Positions 31,840-43,704 of a stretch of 64,000 nucleotides of DNA are shown in pieces. The stretch's first letter is position 1. Each line of letters opens with the position of its first letter. Source of the stretch: Microglena sp. YARC. Its lineage: Eukaryota > Chlorophyta > Chlorophyceae > Chlamydomonadales > Chlamydomonadaceae. Below the pieces are notes generated by a model. The model had not been told where the DNA came from, did no database searches, and saw only the letters and a list, made by a program, of their open reading frames with translations. The translations under genes were made by a program, and so were the position numbers. The stretch is taken from NCBI GenBank assembly GCA_022414725.1, contig CM039463.1, positions 25,090,832-25,154,831 of the forward strand, written 5' to 3'.

Positions 31840-32096
31840 CTATATGTAACATATATAAAAAAAAAAATCAAAGAACTCCGAAAAAATCGAGAGAACTTCA
31901 AATGGAACCCAAAGAATTATAGGAAGGAATGAAACAAGGCAAAAAATTCGAAAACAATTTGCCAAGCTAGAAAGAGAGGAAAAACTAATATCAAAAATGG
32001 GTAACAACGGTATAGAAAACCCGATCCGGGAATAGGAACCTAATGCCAAACTTTGATAACGAAAAGAAACTAATATGACCAAATGCAAGGATGACC
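31840..32096. other. Copia 3' untranslated region
   Basis: A/T-rich sequence between the RNase H stop and the 3' LTR, with an A run at 31858-31867. No other feature is seen. Confidence 0.5.
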
Positions 32097-32790
32097 CTAA
32101 GAAGAAGCGGTCATACCTAACATGCGGACAAACCTCCAGAACACAGCAGGATCAAGGGGCTTGGTGAAGGGGTCAGCACAGTTATCCACGGTGTTAACAT
32201 AGGCAACATCCAGTGAACCATCCTCCACCAGCTCCTTGATGTAGTGATGAATAACATCAATGTGCTTGCTGCGAGGGAGTAGCTGCCAGTCATTGGCCCA
32301 ACTCAGAGACCCTAAGTTGTCACCCTGAATGGTAACCAAAGCACAAGGCAGACCCAGATCCACCCTCAATTTCTTCAACCATTGTACCTCCCTGGCAGCC
32401 TGGGACAGGGCCTGATACTCAGCCTCACTAGAGCTAATGGCAACAGTAGGCTGCCTCTTGCTCATCCAGTTCACTATGCACCCCCCAGCTAGCACAGCAA
32501 AGCCAGTCTGAGACCGCCTGTCAGACCCATCATCAGCAAAGGATGAGTCACTAAAGACAGTAAAAGAGAACTCAGGGTTGTGGGTGTAAGTGAGACCCAG
32601 GTGGGAATGTGTTCTCAAATACAAGAGCAACCGCTTGGCAGCCCCCCAGAGAGGGACGGTAGGGTGAGCAGAAAACCTGGACAGGTAGCTCACAGCAAAA
32701 GAAATATCAGGCCTGGTGCAAGTAGCCAGGTATAGCAAAGCACCCACAAGAGAGAGGGTACTGGCTATTAGACGGCAGGGGTTCTCCAGG
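32097..32790 (-). pseudogene. Copia RNase H and end of reverse transcriptase
   Basis: Reads LYLATCTRPDISFAVSYLSR, the conserved RT thumb segment of copia elements, then RNase H with FSDSSFADD (first Asp), SSSEAEYQAL (Glu) and GDN (Asp), and the closing KHIDVIHHYIKE and ADPFTKPL. RNase H removes RNA from the cDNA hybrid. It is in a different frame from the preceding RT; the switch is near a CT run at about 32755-32765. Stop at 32097. Confidence 0.85.
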
Positions 32791-34446
32791 GGCGTCAGAA
32801 ACGGTGGACTTGGCCATGGGGGCAGCAAACCTGGGTGGGGCAGCATCAGTAAGACCAAACTGCTCCACCAGATCAACAATGTAGGTGTGCTGAGAGATGT
32901 TGATCTGAACACACCTGCCTTCAGAATCAAGTGTAACATGCATGTCCAAAGAGAGGAACTGAACCGGAACACCCATCTCTTTGACCTCCCAGCCAGCCTT
33001 TTCCATAGCCTGGATAAGCAACACATACCTATCCAGCTCACTAAAAGCACAGATAAAATCATCAACATAGGTCAGAACATAGCTCCACCCACCATCAGAA
33101 TCCTTCCTAAAATACAGAGCAGGTTCAGCCTTGCACATAGTGAAGCCGTGTGCAACCAGAACCCGCTTGACATCCCTACTCCAAGCCCTGGGTGCCTGCT
33201 TCAATCCATAAAGAGACTTGAGCAGCTTGCACACAAGGGGAACACCGTTGGGACCAAGGTGCTGAAAGCCCTCAGGCTGGCGGCAGTACAGGTCCAGACC
33301 AGGTTCCAGCTTAGCGTTCAGAAACGCAGTTTTGATGTCCAGCTGCCGAACAAACATCTTTCTATGAGTGATGGCAGCCAGGAGCACCCGAAGACCTGCT
33401 TTAGAGGAGACAGGGGCATATACGTCATGAAAATCCAGCCCAGGACGTTGCAGAAAGCCACGTACCACAAAACGTGCCTTGAAGCGTATAGAACCATCAA
33501 CCCCAATCTTCTTCACAAATAACCACCTGCCTGACAGGATCTTTTGCTTACGAGGCTGTGGAGTGAGTACCCAAGTACCATGGGCATGTAGGGAAGCCAT
33601 CTCATCCTTCATAGCAAGAAGCCATTGATCCCTGTCAGGGTTGGTAGGGAGCATGGCAGCTTTATAGGTTAGTTCAGTGGAGGGGGCAACAGATGCTCCC
33701 ACGTACAAGCAGTTTACTTGTACATGAGCAGCGGGGATATCAGCAGTATCAGCAGTAACCGGTAGTAGAGCCCCCAGTGCAGAACTACTGCCTGGTTGAA
33801 CAGGGCCGGCCTTATTTGCCTCTAATTCAACGAAGCCTGGGTCGACCGGAACACCCCAGCCATACGCAGTATCGGAGCCTGACCAATGATCAAGATCATC
33901 ACTTGCACTATCGGCAAAGGCTACATCATCACCCGGGCTCCCGATTAATCTATCAGGAACGGCAGGAGGCGAAGCGCTCACCAACCCCTTCGAGCCATCC
34001 AAGATGATTGGAGCAGGGTGACTATTAGACAATGGACCTATAAGAGGCTCCACTATGATCTGAGATTGTCGTAATCCTAGAGCTTCACCGACGGAATTTG
34101 ACGCAGAGGAGGGCCTGGCGACCCCCTGAGATTCGGCTAAGATTTTATCCGTAGGAACTGCAGAACCTCGCCCGCCCAGTGCATTCTCACGCAATACAGT
34201 ACCAGCAGCCCCTGACCGGGGACGCAGAATCATCCTATGGCCAGGACAGTGGTCAACAATTGGGGAAAGCAAAGGATCTAAGGAATGGACCGCAGCCTCA
34301 GGCATGTGTCCGTTGATAGCGGCAGGGATGCTAGAAACATACGGCGACCCGTCATAGGGAGGAAGCCCAGGAATACAGTTATAGCTAAACTGTTCATAGA
34401 AGAGTACATCACGACTCTCTACTACCTGGCGCAACTTAGGAACCAA
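32790..34446 (-). pseudogene. Copia reverse transcriptase
   Basis: After a long variable linker the frame has KARFVVRGFLQRPGLDFHD, QLDIKTAFLNAKLE (first catalytic Asp) and YVDDFI (the YxDD pair), then LKSLYGLKQAPRAW, all in copia order. The domain copies element RNA to cDNA in virus-like particles. The start is not an ATG context; the frame joins the integrase part through a one-base shift near 34440. Confidence 0.88.
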
Positions 34447-35574
34447 ATAAAATAACCCTTACTCACCAGAGAATACCCAACCAGTCTACCAGATAACGCC
34501 CTTTCGTCCAGCTTGTTACGTTTCTTCCCATTGACTAACGTGACATAGCAGGGGCATCCAAACACACGTAACAACGACACATCAGGCATCACCCCATAAA
34601 AACAACTCATAAGGTGTCTTGCGTCCCTGATTGGGCAGTCGGTTACGAAGGTAACAAGCAGCTAGGAAGGCATAAGGCCAGAAAGACTTAGCTAGCTTTG
34701 ATTCCAGGTGGATACTCCTAGCTATAGACTGCAAGACCCCATTATACCTTTCCACAGTTGCGTTCTGCTGGGCAGTGTACACCAACGATAACTCATGTAC
34801 TGCCCCAACCGATATCAGCCAATCCTCGAACCATTTAACTATAAACTCCTTGGCCCTGTCAGATCTCAGACACTTAAAGGCAAACCCCTGCAGCTGATTT
34901 GACCATCTGAGGATGATCGTTTGGACTGCTAAGGGAGCTTCATCCCTGGTCCTCAAGCACAATACTTCAGCAAAGCCAGAGAATTGGTCTATGAGGCACA
35001 GGATGTAAAACTCCCCACGCAGACCCCTAATATGAACTGGTCCCATGATATCCAAGTGAAGTCGTTGGAGAGGTGCACGGATCTCAGTTTTGCTTTCTTT
35101 AGGAAAAGGGAGACGTTTGCCCTTAGCCTTGTGACAAGCATCACATGGGATCTTACCCAACTTTTGCACTTGACCCAGACTGAGGGGTAAGTTCTTAACC
35201 ATACCACTCTTGACAAGTTTGTGTAAGGCACTATAGCCGGGATGACCCAACCGCCTATGCCACAACCATGCAGGAGTGGTAGGGAGAACAACTCCACCGT
35301 CCTCATCAACATCAAGTGCAAACGCTGGATAATTGTCAGCAACGCTTAAACAACGACTGGAGGTGTGACAAGGCCTACATGCAAACTTGTACACACCATC
35401 ACTGGAGGCAGGGAAGGACCAGAGAACAGAAGAGTCCTGAGTGGCAGTGCAACTAAGACTATCAAAGAAACCTGGCAGTGGAGAGAATGAGCCACAGCAT
35501 TTACTGACAGGAGATTCACCGGACAGTGAGGGATATAAAGAACATTGGTTAGAGTGATTGATGTTGGTAACCAA
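34440..35574 (-). pseudogene. Copia integrase
   Basis: The HHCC domain is visible (WHRRLGHPGYSALHKL, then CDACHKAKGK), followed by the DDE core with HLDIMGP, CLRSDRAKEF and QQNATVERYNGVLQSIARS, and the C-terminal RVFGCPCYV. The frame breaks at about 34600 (an A run beside KTPYELF) and again at 34440. Integrase would insert the cDNA into the host genome. Confidence 0.88.
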
Positions 35575-35756
35575 TCACTACATAACACAATGGATCCCTT
35601 ACCCTCTGACCGTTGAATCACCCCGTCACCAAATCGAACCGTAGGCCCAACAGCAGAAGATTCAAACACAGTGAACAAAGACTTATCACCCGTGATTGAC
35701 ATTCCAGCTCCAGAGTCCACATGCCAGACACCCTCAGAAAGACTAGGGCTACACAC
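35346..35756 (-). pseudogene. Copia aspartic protease
   Basis: Carries WHVDSGAGMSITGD, the DSGA active-site motif of copia proteases, and LTNVLYIPHCPVNLLSV, the conserved flap and helix region. It cleaves the Gag-Pol polyprotein. Its end overlaps the integrase frame at about 35530-35570 in another phase. Confidence 0.85.
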
Positions 35757-35757
35757 G

Positions 35758-37091
35758 TTAGAGAACTTCGTAGTGCAAGAGAATAGGACAGAGCGTACCT
35801 CCTAGTTTCTTGGACATGGCGTACCCATCAATCTGAGCCTGCAAGGAGGACAACTGCTTGCGAGTCAGCGAACCTGGAAGGGCCAAGGCAACGGGCACGG
35901 GTTCAATGCCCGGTGCACCAGCCTTGGCCTTTCGCAGGTGCGGATGTTTCGTCCAGCAACGGTCTCCGAGTGGCTCGTTTTGGAAAGACAGGGGCCCCAA
36001 GTGCAATCCAAGCGCCTCTTGGTAGTCCCGGAACCCTGAGGACCAGGTCCCCTGCCACGCTGAAAAGCAGCATTGGCAGGGACTTGGGGAGGATCGCGGG
36101 ACAACCAGGATGCCTCGATCAGACTTAGGGAGAGACACGTTCAAGAAATCTAATGATCTATATGCTGCCAGACAGGTCCAGTAATCAACAGGCTGGTTCT
36201 GATGCAGTGCGAGACCAAACTGTAGCCGCAGAGAGTCGAAGCGGGGGTGCATGATGCCATTAATAATAGTATGCATGGCATGGCGCTGAGGCTGTGGGTA
36301 TCCCGCACTGCGGAGGTCAGTGCACAAGCCCCGGACCCTGCAAAAGAACACATCCACAGGTTCAGAGTTGTCCATGGTTGCACGCCGAAGCTCAACAAGC
36401 ATGAGAGGGACACGAGCAGCAAGAGCATCAGAACGCTGTCTTCGGATATGCAAAGAAGATATCCCGAGGAGTGGCAAAATCCTGAATACACATTGACCAT
36501 CGCATCCGTCATGTTCGCAAGCATCATAGTGAGACACATGAACTCCTGACGTTCCAGGGGGCAGGGCACTAAAACCCAACAGTGCAGGATCTACACGAGA
36601 CTCACCATGAGAGGCCGAGGTCCAGCAGCAAGAGGATCAGGCACAGGAGCATACGAGGCACGAACCGACATAAAATACTCGACAGCAATGCCAGCATCAT
36701 ATGCGCGCTGATCATCTAAGTTCCTAATGAGATCTAAGGAACGCGCAACACTCGCAACGAGCTCGAAATCAGGCCTAACAGGAACAAAACTGAGAGGGAC
36801 CTTCACATACTGATACCCTCGGAGATCATTGTTCCTACGCCCAATCCCACCAAAGGTAACACCTCCAGGGGAAGGGTAGTTAATCCCTGCCTTCACAGGT
36901 CCTAGAAAAGCACGACACTCATGACCCAGCTCAGAGTAAGCCATCACACGCTTAGGGCGACCCTTTCTATCTAGATTAGCCCGAGTGGCTGCCTCATCCA
37001 GCCTACCGTACAAAGTGCGATCAAGAGAATCTCCAGCATACTGGGCTTGGCGAATAAGTCGGCAGTCCCGCACAGCCAGCCGCACAGGTGG
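35758..37091 (-). pseudogene. Copia gag
   Basis: Two frames, 37091-36591 and 36579-35758, together look like a copia Gag: MAYSELGHECRAFLGP... and then LVELRRATMDNSEPVDVFFC and GLCTDLRSAGYP, resembling the UBN2 Gag core. A CCHC knuckle is not visible. The two parts are offset by one base near 36590. The 5' end is cut by the nested element; a fitting ATG is supplied by the flank at 48366. Confidence 0.7.
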
Positions 37092-38086
37092 TGTTGTCAC
37101 ACGCGATTGCGTGTTTACCTACGTAACACTAAAAGCAAGGGAAATACCTTGTACACGCACACACACACCAAGAGCAGACTCCGACCAGACCTGTGCCCAG
37201 GTAGCCCAGAATCTGGCTGAGTCAACCCGCCGTACATTTCCGCCTAGTGGCCAGCTACCCACAGCTACCTAGGATCGGTTACACATACGCGCCCAGGCCG
37301 CGTCACAAGCGCAGCTTGCGTGACACGCGGGCGCTTGTCTGAACACGAGACATAACAATCCTGTGCCATTAAGCGAATCTCCTTTCGCCCGAGCAAATCT
37401 CCTTTCGCCAGCACAGGCAAAGCCATACCCTAAGGACAGAAGAGTTTATAGTCGATTGAGACGACCAATTCTCTCTCATTCTACTATCAAACCCTTGTCC
37501 AGGTGCGTCGATGCTGTCGTCGGGATAAGTCACTGCTAGGCGCTACTTGCGCACCTACCCCATGCAGTGTTTGCCTTGTCGTGACACCAACCCGTCACGA
37601 CAATCCAATACAACTGTCACGCATCGTGAATAATCATCTTAGGCTCTTGCGCCGCTTGACCCCTGTCGTGCATTGCAATCCCGCCTTGCCGACCTTTTTC
37701 CGGCAAGCTATGTAGACACTCGCGCGTTCACTTAGAAACCGCAGTTTTATCTTCTATTGTTCCTAGAACAAATTGTAACTCATTCTACTATCAAACCCTT
37801 GTCCAGAACCACCACGGATTCAAAGTCTGCGTCTCCAAGCCCCTGTCGTTACCGACTCCCGGAACCTGTCTACCTACGGTCGCCTCCAGTACCCTCCCCG
37901 AGCATTGACAACCCCCGTCTGCCGGACTTCAGAAGGAGACTCCGGTCAACCCCTCTCCTTTCGCCTCGACTCCACAACTGCCGAAAGTCCAACCCCTCGG
38001 AACGGTGAGACGTCACCGTCAGTACTGACGACGGTGCTTCCAACCCCTCGGTAACGCGGCTACCGGAGTACAGAACACCCCATCAC
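37092..38086 (+). other. 5' untranslated leader of the gypsy-like element
   Basis: No gene. A 28-bp direct repeat, with TTCTACTATCAAACCCTTG, lies at 37476-37503 and 37779-37806. GTGACACGCG-type inverted words occur at 37095-37330. It may contain a degenerate LTR, but no matching copy is found near the 3' end. Confidence 0.5.
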
Positions 38087-39440
38087 TTGGTACCCCTTCC
38101 AACAGAAGGATCACAGCTACACGGCGGCAGCGTATCACATACCAAAGCCTGGCTTCTGATGATGAAGAGCTACATTGTCAACATCAAGAGAGACCTTGCA
38201 GTGGAGGAGTTGTGGGAACAGATGATGGTACAGGTCTATGAGAACTCTCAACCATTCGTCTTGTTTACAGACAACAGAGCCGCATGGATCCAGGAGTGCA
38301 ATGCTCTCCAGACACAAAGCTCCTTGAATGGAGTCCTCCAAGTCAACGAGCATGGTCAACCAATCATGAACCCAGCCACTTGGAAGCTGAAGCTCATTCA
38401 TTTCTACGAGCTGGTCAAAACTGGACTAGCACTCGCACTCAAGGTAACCCCTCTCGATGCCAAGGAGGAGTATGAGAAGTTTGACTGCTACGACAATGCA
38501 GGCCTCTTATACCCCATGCCTCGCATCTTGATGTCAGAATTCACAAAGAAGTACGAGGAGTTTGATATCCGGGCTGGACAACCCCATTACCGGGAGGCCA
38601 TGGCCAAGGTGGCCAAACTCCTTGATCGCATGGCCCCACCCTGAAGGAGAACTTTGGCAGCTACAAGGATGTCACCCCCTCGGTTGCTGGGCAATAGCCA
38701 AGCTCTACAAGCTTGACCAAGACCAGCACACCCTGGAAAGGCTGTCTGGCATTGCCAAACTGAAGCATCCAAAGAGAGACGATATGACAGCACAAGGCAT
38801 GCTGCTCTGCGTCTCCAAACCACCAACACAGAGGCCAACTGTCATGCCACGCCAAACGCCTGCTTTTCCCGTCACCCAGGACCCCAGTGCACCCAAGGGC
38901 AATAACGGTGAACCCAAGTCTTCCACAGTTTGCACTACATGCAACATCACTGGACACGATTCCGACACTTGCTACCTGAACAACCCTGGGACCCCTAACC
39001 CATCCTGGTGCCCGAAGAACCCAGCACGGTACGCCATCTGGCGCACCTCAACAATCCAGCAAGGCTTCGCCCCACCACCAACTTTGGACCAGCTCAAATC
39101 TGGAGTGCCTTACTTCCGCTCAGTGCAGGGAGCTGTCCAACACAGCCCGCATACACAAATGCGTAACCCCCCCGCACAGCATTACAGACAGCCACAGACT
39201 CCAGTACAACAGCAATCCTCCCTACCCCTCAAAATCCCAGGTACAAGGGGAAGAACCCACGACCCTTTTCGGCCGGCACCCAGGGAACAACAACCAGAGA
39301 AGCATGGGAGGAACTGGTGGCGGGTATCAAGATGGCTACCAAGGAAAAAACCAAGGCACCCAGGGTGGATACCAAACAAGTTACCAGGGAAACAACCAGG
39401 GCACTCAAGGCAACTACCAAGGGCAAACAAGAAGCGCTAA
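38087..39440 (+). CDS. Gypsy-like gag, capsid and nucleocapsid
   Basis: The first part (38087-38644) begins near ATG 38158 and has helix-rich capsid-like sequence (WKLKLIHFYELVKTGLALAL). One base off, 38640 onward continues (LYKLDQDQHTLERL...) into the zinc knuckle CTTCNITGHDSDTC at about 38931-38972 (C-x2-C-x4-H-x4-C), which binds RNA during packaging. The tail is Gln/Gly-rich with GYQ repeats. The frameshift at about 38640 may be real or an assembly error. Confidence 0.7.
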
Positions 39441-39512
39441 CGACAATAGCATGCAGCAGCACCAACGGCCAGACGTCGTCATGCAACTACACAACAACAA
39501 CACAATCGGCAG

Positions 39513-40178
39513 ATGCAGTTGCAGCAGCAACAGCATAACCAGCAGTTGCATGACACGGTCTTCGCCATTCGTGAGGAACTTCGTTCGCAAAACATCAGCG
39601 GACGCCATGCCCCACACCCCCATGATCAACACAGCCGTAGCAACCAGCCACTACAACTAGAGGCTCCACAAGCTGCGCAATCTGATCTACCAGAACCTGA
39701 CTGGTACAATGCAGCCCTAGTAGTCAGCTTCCGACAAACTCCAGACGCCGAGACACAAGCTAGCTCACAGGCAATTTACAAGCCCACATTTGATCCTTCC
39801 ACTGACGGAACTGGGTCAACAGCTGCCATCCCCCTACCAAGCGCTCGAGTATCACGGCACGTTACCCAAGCCCAGCATCGGGCATCACAAGACCTCCTCA
39901 TGGATGAGATGACAGTCTTGCAACGGGATCTTGATTTGATGTTCAGAGAAGTGCAGAACCTGCACGAGTTCAACAGGGCCTTGCAGGTCAGAGCCACAGC
40001 AGTTGAGACAGCACAGCGCGCAGCTTGTGTCACGCACAACCCAGTGGACACATTTGTACGCGACTACACTGCTTCTGGTCAGCTGAGCCCTTCTACAGCA
40101 ACCTTGCTGCAAGGAACAGAGCCCAGCTACGGTGTACCGTACCTAGCCAACCTGTCCCCAGACTGGCCTCTCGTTTAA
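39513..40178 (+). CDS. Gypsy-like element linker ORF, coiled-coil
   Basis: Encodes a Gln-rich N-terminus (MQLQQQQHNQQLHD) and a helix-forming part (VLQRDLDLMFREVQNLHEF). It lies between nucleocapsid and protease in an element that otherwise encodes one polyprotein, so it is probably a Gag-Pol linker after a frameshift. No known domain is recognised. Confidence 0.5.
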   Translation: MQLQQQQHNQQLHDTVFAIREELRSQNISGRHAPHPHDQHSRSNQPLQLEAPQAAQSDLPEPDWYNAALVVSFRQTPDAETQASSQAIYKPTFDPSTDGTGSTAAIPLPSARVSRHVTQAQHRASQDLLMDEMTVLQRDLDLMFREVQNLHEFNRALQVRATAVETAQRAACVTHNPVDTFVRDYTASGQLSPSTATLLQGTEPSYGVPYLANLSPDWPLV

Positions 40179-40185
40179 GTCCACA

Positions 40186-40571
40186 ACTGGCCTCCTACAG
40201 TGCGTCAACCTTATGGTCCTCGTCGACACCGGCAGTGGTCTCAACTTCATCTCGCAATCTATGGCGGACTCATTGGGACACGATCCTCTCCCATGCCACC
40301 ACAAGACGATTGCGTTCAATGACGTCAAAAGCTCCCTCACCAAGGAGATTCAAATGCCTGTCATTTTTTGCAGCGAAACCCCAACGAGATCAGCGTCAGG
40401 GCAACTTTTGTCATTGCCCCTGACAACACCATCTTCGATGCCCTCATCGGTACCCACTCATGGCCATGCCAGGCATTTCTGCCCTACCTGACATTTCACA
40501 AGAGAAACTCACATTGCGCCCCTTCCTCCACTTGTCCGGCGCAGAGCATACTGCCACAGGTCGCGCTTTGA
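40186..40571 (+). CDS. Gypsy-like aspartic protease
   Basis: MVLVDTGSGLNFISQSMADS holds the DTGS active-site motif of retropepsins. The frame shifts by one base at a T run near 40365 and continues with ATFVIAPDNTIFDALIGTHS, matching the DxLIG motif of the second half. It would process the polyprotein. Confidence 0.8.
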
Positions 40572-41856
40572 CCGTGGACTTGCCATTCAGGCCAGTATCT
40601 CGAACCAAGCAGCTCCCTCCATGCTAGGCCGCCGCCACGAACCAGGGTATGGCCACCCTTCGAGGGACCACCCACCCACCCGACGGAGTCCATCATATGG
40701 AACAAATCTGGACAGACAGCACCCATCGACCTAATGATGGACATCCTCCGCTTCTTCCCCAACCTCCGTCGTCACACGCCATTCAACATGTCCTCCATCC
40801 GATTTTCCCACCCCAACTGATCAGCGTTCTACATGACCCTGCTCATGCATATGGTCACCCATGCGCACAGCATGGAAAGCTACAGCTATGAGACCAACAG
40901 TGACAACACGCTGTACCTTGGAGATGTTAACCTACTCCACAGGTGCATCCTAGACTTGCCAGCTCAGGACAACTTCTCATCTGTCCTCACCTGGGGAAAG
41001 GAACAAGGCCTGCCAATCCGAGTCACCCTCACCCCACGCAGTATGGGGGAAGTGCTCGACCCCAGGAGCATGGAGCACTCCGGGGCATCCCTACACCTTT
41101 CACACCCATTGGTCACCCCAAGTGATCCAATCAGACCTATGACTGACGCTTCTGTGTGCATCCTACCTCAATCCAGGGCACCTACAGTCTGTACTCAAAC
41201 TCCTACCCCTACTTGGATAGTTGCTACACAAGCACCCGCCTCTACCACCTGTCCCAGGTTTCGGTTTGCCGCTGGACGCGTACGCAGTCGTGCAAGGACG
41301 GCAACCTGAGCCCTGTGCTCGCCCCCTTACACAACCAACAACAGCATACTCTCCTCTTCTCTTTCCCTCCAGGATACAGAAGAGCTACAGAGCCACCAAA
41401 ACCGCTGTATCAATTGGTATGACACATCGGCACCCAGCTTGCATTCTACCTCCATCTTCTTGATCCGCAGGCCACCCGTCTACAACAGTGAGGATGACTT
41501 CGAATACGACGCTGCAGCCACCTCTGCTCCTAGCTCTCATCGTTGCCCCACCTCACCCCTGCTGATTACTTGCTCACAATGACCAGCACTCCATCTCCCA
41601 CCCCAGCCGGTGACAACTATAAAGAACCCCAAGACTTCTTCACAACACAGCTGGATGATGTCTACTGGCGACCAGGTCAAGAGTTCCTGGGAGGCCAAGC
41701 AGCAGTTTACCAAGCGTCCACTTCTTGCGCTTTACCAGTGCACCCGGACCCTCCCACTCCAGCTTCACTCCTGCCTGGCCGCCTACAAGGAGGCCTTACT
41801 AGCTGCCTCAGTCACATGGACCCAACTATCTGCAGGAGGGGGGGATTAACAACAGT
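40572..41856 (+). other. Gypsy-like protease-RT spacer with broken frames
   Basis: Open segments (for example 40833-41309, with MESYSYETNSDNTLYLGD) in different frames look coding in composition but are not recognised. A G-rich tract ending GGAGGGGGGGATT lies at about 41834. Confidence 0.4.
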
Positions 41857-43704
41857 ATGCCAGACGGAGCAGTCACACCCAATGCAGATAGAGGGGCCCT
41901 ACATCCAGACTGTGACCTCTTCATTGGTCATCATCGGGATGGCACTGAGGCGCAACGCAAAGAGATGGCAGCCATGCTCAACAGAATGACCCCAGCAGTA
42001 GCGCGGACTATGGAGGATTTGAGAGAGGGATACAAAGGGATTGTGCCTCCTATGCACATAGAGAAGGACAACGACAAGCAGGCATTCACTAGTCCCTACC
42101 GCAAGCCACCTATAGAAAAACTTGCTCAAGACAAAGTCTGCGCTGAATTGCTCCTGCTAGGCTTCATAGAGCCAGCTCCTTCAGCTCAGCATGCAGCAAA
42201 TCCTGTCGTCGCCTTGAAAAAAGGACCTGATGGCCAGCACACTGCGAACAGAGTGTGCTACAACTACAAGGCCATCAACCTCCTGACCAAAGACATGCAC
42301 ACAGGTTTCCCAATTGCAGAGGAATTATTCCAAGACCTGGGTGACTCCAAGTGGTTTACACGAGTAGACCTGCGCTCGGGCTTCTACCAAGTCCACTTGT
42401 CTGCCGGCTGCCAAGATTTCTCAGCCTTTTGGTGGGACAAGCAGCTTTACAGGTTCAAGCGTGTGCCCTTCGGACTGAAACAAGCACCAGCTTACTTCCA
42501 GAAGGTCATGGAAACTGAGTTGGGCAAACGTGGTCTCCTCAAGTTCAGCAAGGTTTTCATTGATGACATTCTGGTCCACAGCGCCACCTTTGCTGATCAC
42601 ATCAAGGACGTGGAAGCAGTACTACAGTGTCTCATCGACATTGGCCTCCGCATACACCCTGACAAGTCCTGCTTCGCACTCGACGCAGTCGATTTCTTAG
42701 GCTTCGATGTCAGCAACCATGGTCTCACCCCGCAAGCAGCCAAAGTCCAAGCTATCCAGGACCTGCCCTACCCAAGCAACCTCAAGGACCTCAAGACCAT
42801 CCTGGGTAAGCTGCGCTACTACGGTTGTTTTTGTGAAAACTTTTCAGCCATAGCCAGACCCCTCAATGACCTCACCAAGAACGATGTCAAGTGGACTTGG
42901 GGACCCGAGCACACAGCAGCCATGGACGCCATTAGGAGGAATATCAGCACACCAGGCAAGGTTTTGCGACGCTTTGACATCAACGCGCGCACCCTCATCC
43001 ACTGTGACTGGAGCCAACATGGATTAGGAGCAGTGCTCGGCCAGCTCGACTCGGAAGGTAACGAATACCTCGTCGCCTGTGCCAGCCGCAGCCTTAACAA
43101 GCATGAAGCAGAATACAGCAGCTTCGAAGGAGAAATGCTGGCTGCTTGCTGGGCTTGCAAGATCTTCCGCGTATATGTCTTCGGACTACATTTCACACTG
43201 GTCACTGATCACCAGCCTCTGCTGTGGATGTTCTCCTCTGCCAACGTCACCGGTGCCATCGCTCGATGGGCATGCATGCTGCAGTCATTTGATTTTGACA
43301 TCATGCACAGACCAGGTGCACAGCATGGCAACGCTGACGCACTGTCTAGGTTTCCCAGCCCCACTGCAGAGGACAACACTGGCGCTCGCATTGACCTGGA
43401 CAGCGACCTATACGCAGCATTTCCAACAGTGCCCACCACCCCTTATGTGCCCCTAGACTTGACACTAGGGCACATCGTGGACTACGTCCTTGACGTCAGA
43501 TCTGTCTTATCCATCTGCACAACACCCTTGCCTGCCGCCGTCACATACATGGCCCAGAATGGCATCACTCTATACGAGATGTGCGGGGGAATGTGTGCAG
43601 GATTGGAACAGCACTGCGCAATGGCATCCAAGTTAACAGGTATATCTACAGCGACATTTCGCCCGCTGCTCAGACAGTCGCCCGCTATAGGACACAAGCT
43701 TTGA
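41857..43704 (+). CDS. Gypsy-like reverse transcriptase and RNase H, running into methyltransferase motif I
   Basis: RT motifs in order: RVDLRSGFYQVHL (first Asp), RVPFGLKQAPAYFQ, and FIDDILVHS (catalytic DD, about 42555-42580). The thumb and RNase H follow, with LIHCDWSQHGLGAVL (Asp), EAEYSSFEGEMLA (Glu), LVTDHQPLLWM (Asp) and GNADALSR. This RNase H style is typical of Ty3/gypsy. After about 65 more residues the frame enters ITLYEMCGGMCAG, motif I of a C5 DNA methyltransferase, before leaving frame at about 43600. The fusion shows that the methyltransferase belongs to the Pol polyprotein. Confidence 0.93.
   Translation: MPDGAVTPNADRGALHPDCDLFIGHHRDGTEAQRKEMAAMLNRMTPAVARTMEDLREGYKGIVPPMHIEKDNDKQAFTSPYRKPPIEKLAQDKVCAELLLLGFIEPAPSAQHAANPVVALKKGPDGQHTANRVCYNYKAINLLTKDMHTGFPIAEELFQDLGDSKWFTRVDLRSGFYQVHLSAGCQDFSAFWWDKQLYRFKRVPFGLKQAPAYFQKVMETELGKRGLLKFSKVFIDDILVHSATFADHIKDVEAVLQCLIDIGLRIHPDKSCFALDAVDFLGFDVSNHGLTPQAAKVQAIQDLPYPSNLKDLKTILGKLRYYGCFCENFSAIARPLNDLTKNDVKWTWGPEHTAAMDAIRRNISTPGKVLRRFDINARTLIHCDWSQHGLGAVLGQLDSEGNEYLVACASRSLNKHEAEYSSFEGEMLAACWACKIFRVYVFGLHFTLVTDHQPLLWMFSSANVTGAIARWACMLQSFDFDIMHRPGAQHGNADALSRFPSPTAEDNTGARIDLDSDLYAAFPTVPTTPYVPLDLTLGHIVDYVLDVRSVLSICTTPLPAAVTYMAQNGITLYEMCGGMCAGLEQHCAMASKLTGISTATFRPLLRQSPAIGHKL

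Noticed and set aside
33318..33522. Plus-strand open frames opposite the copia reverse transcriptase
   Set aside because: Antisense shadows of the RT frame with no motifs.
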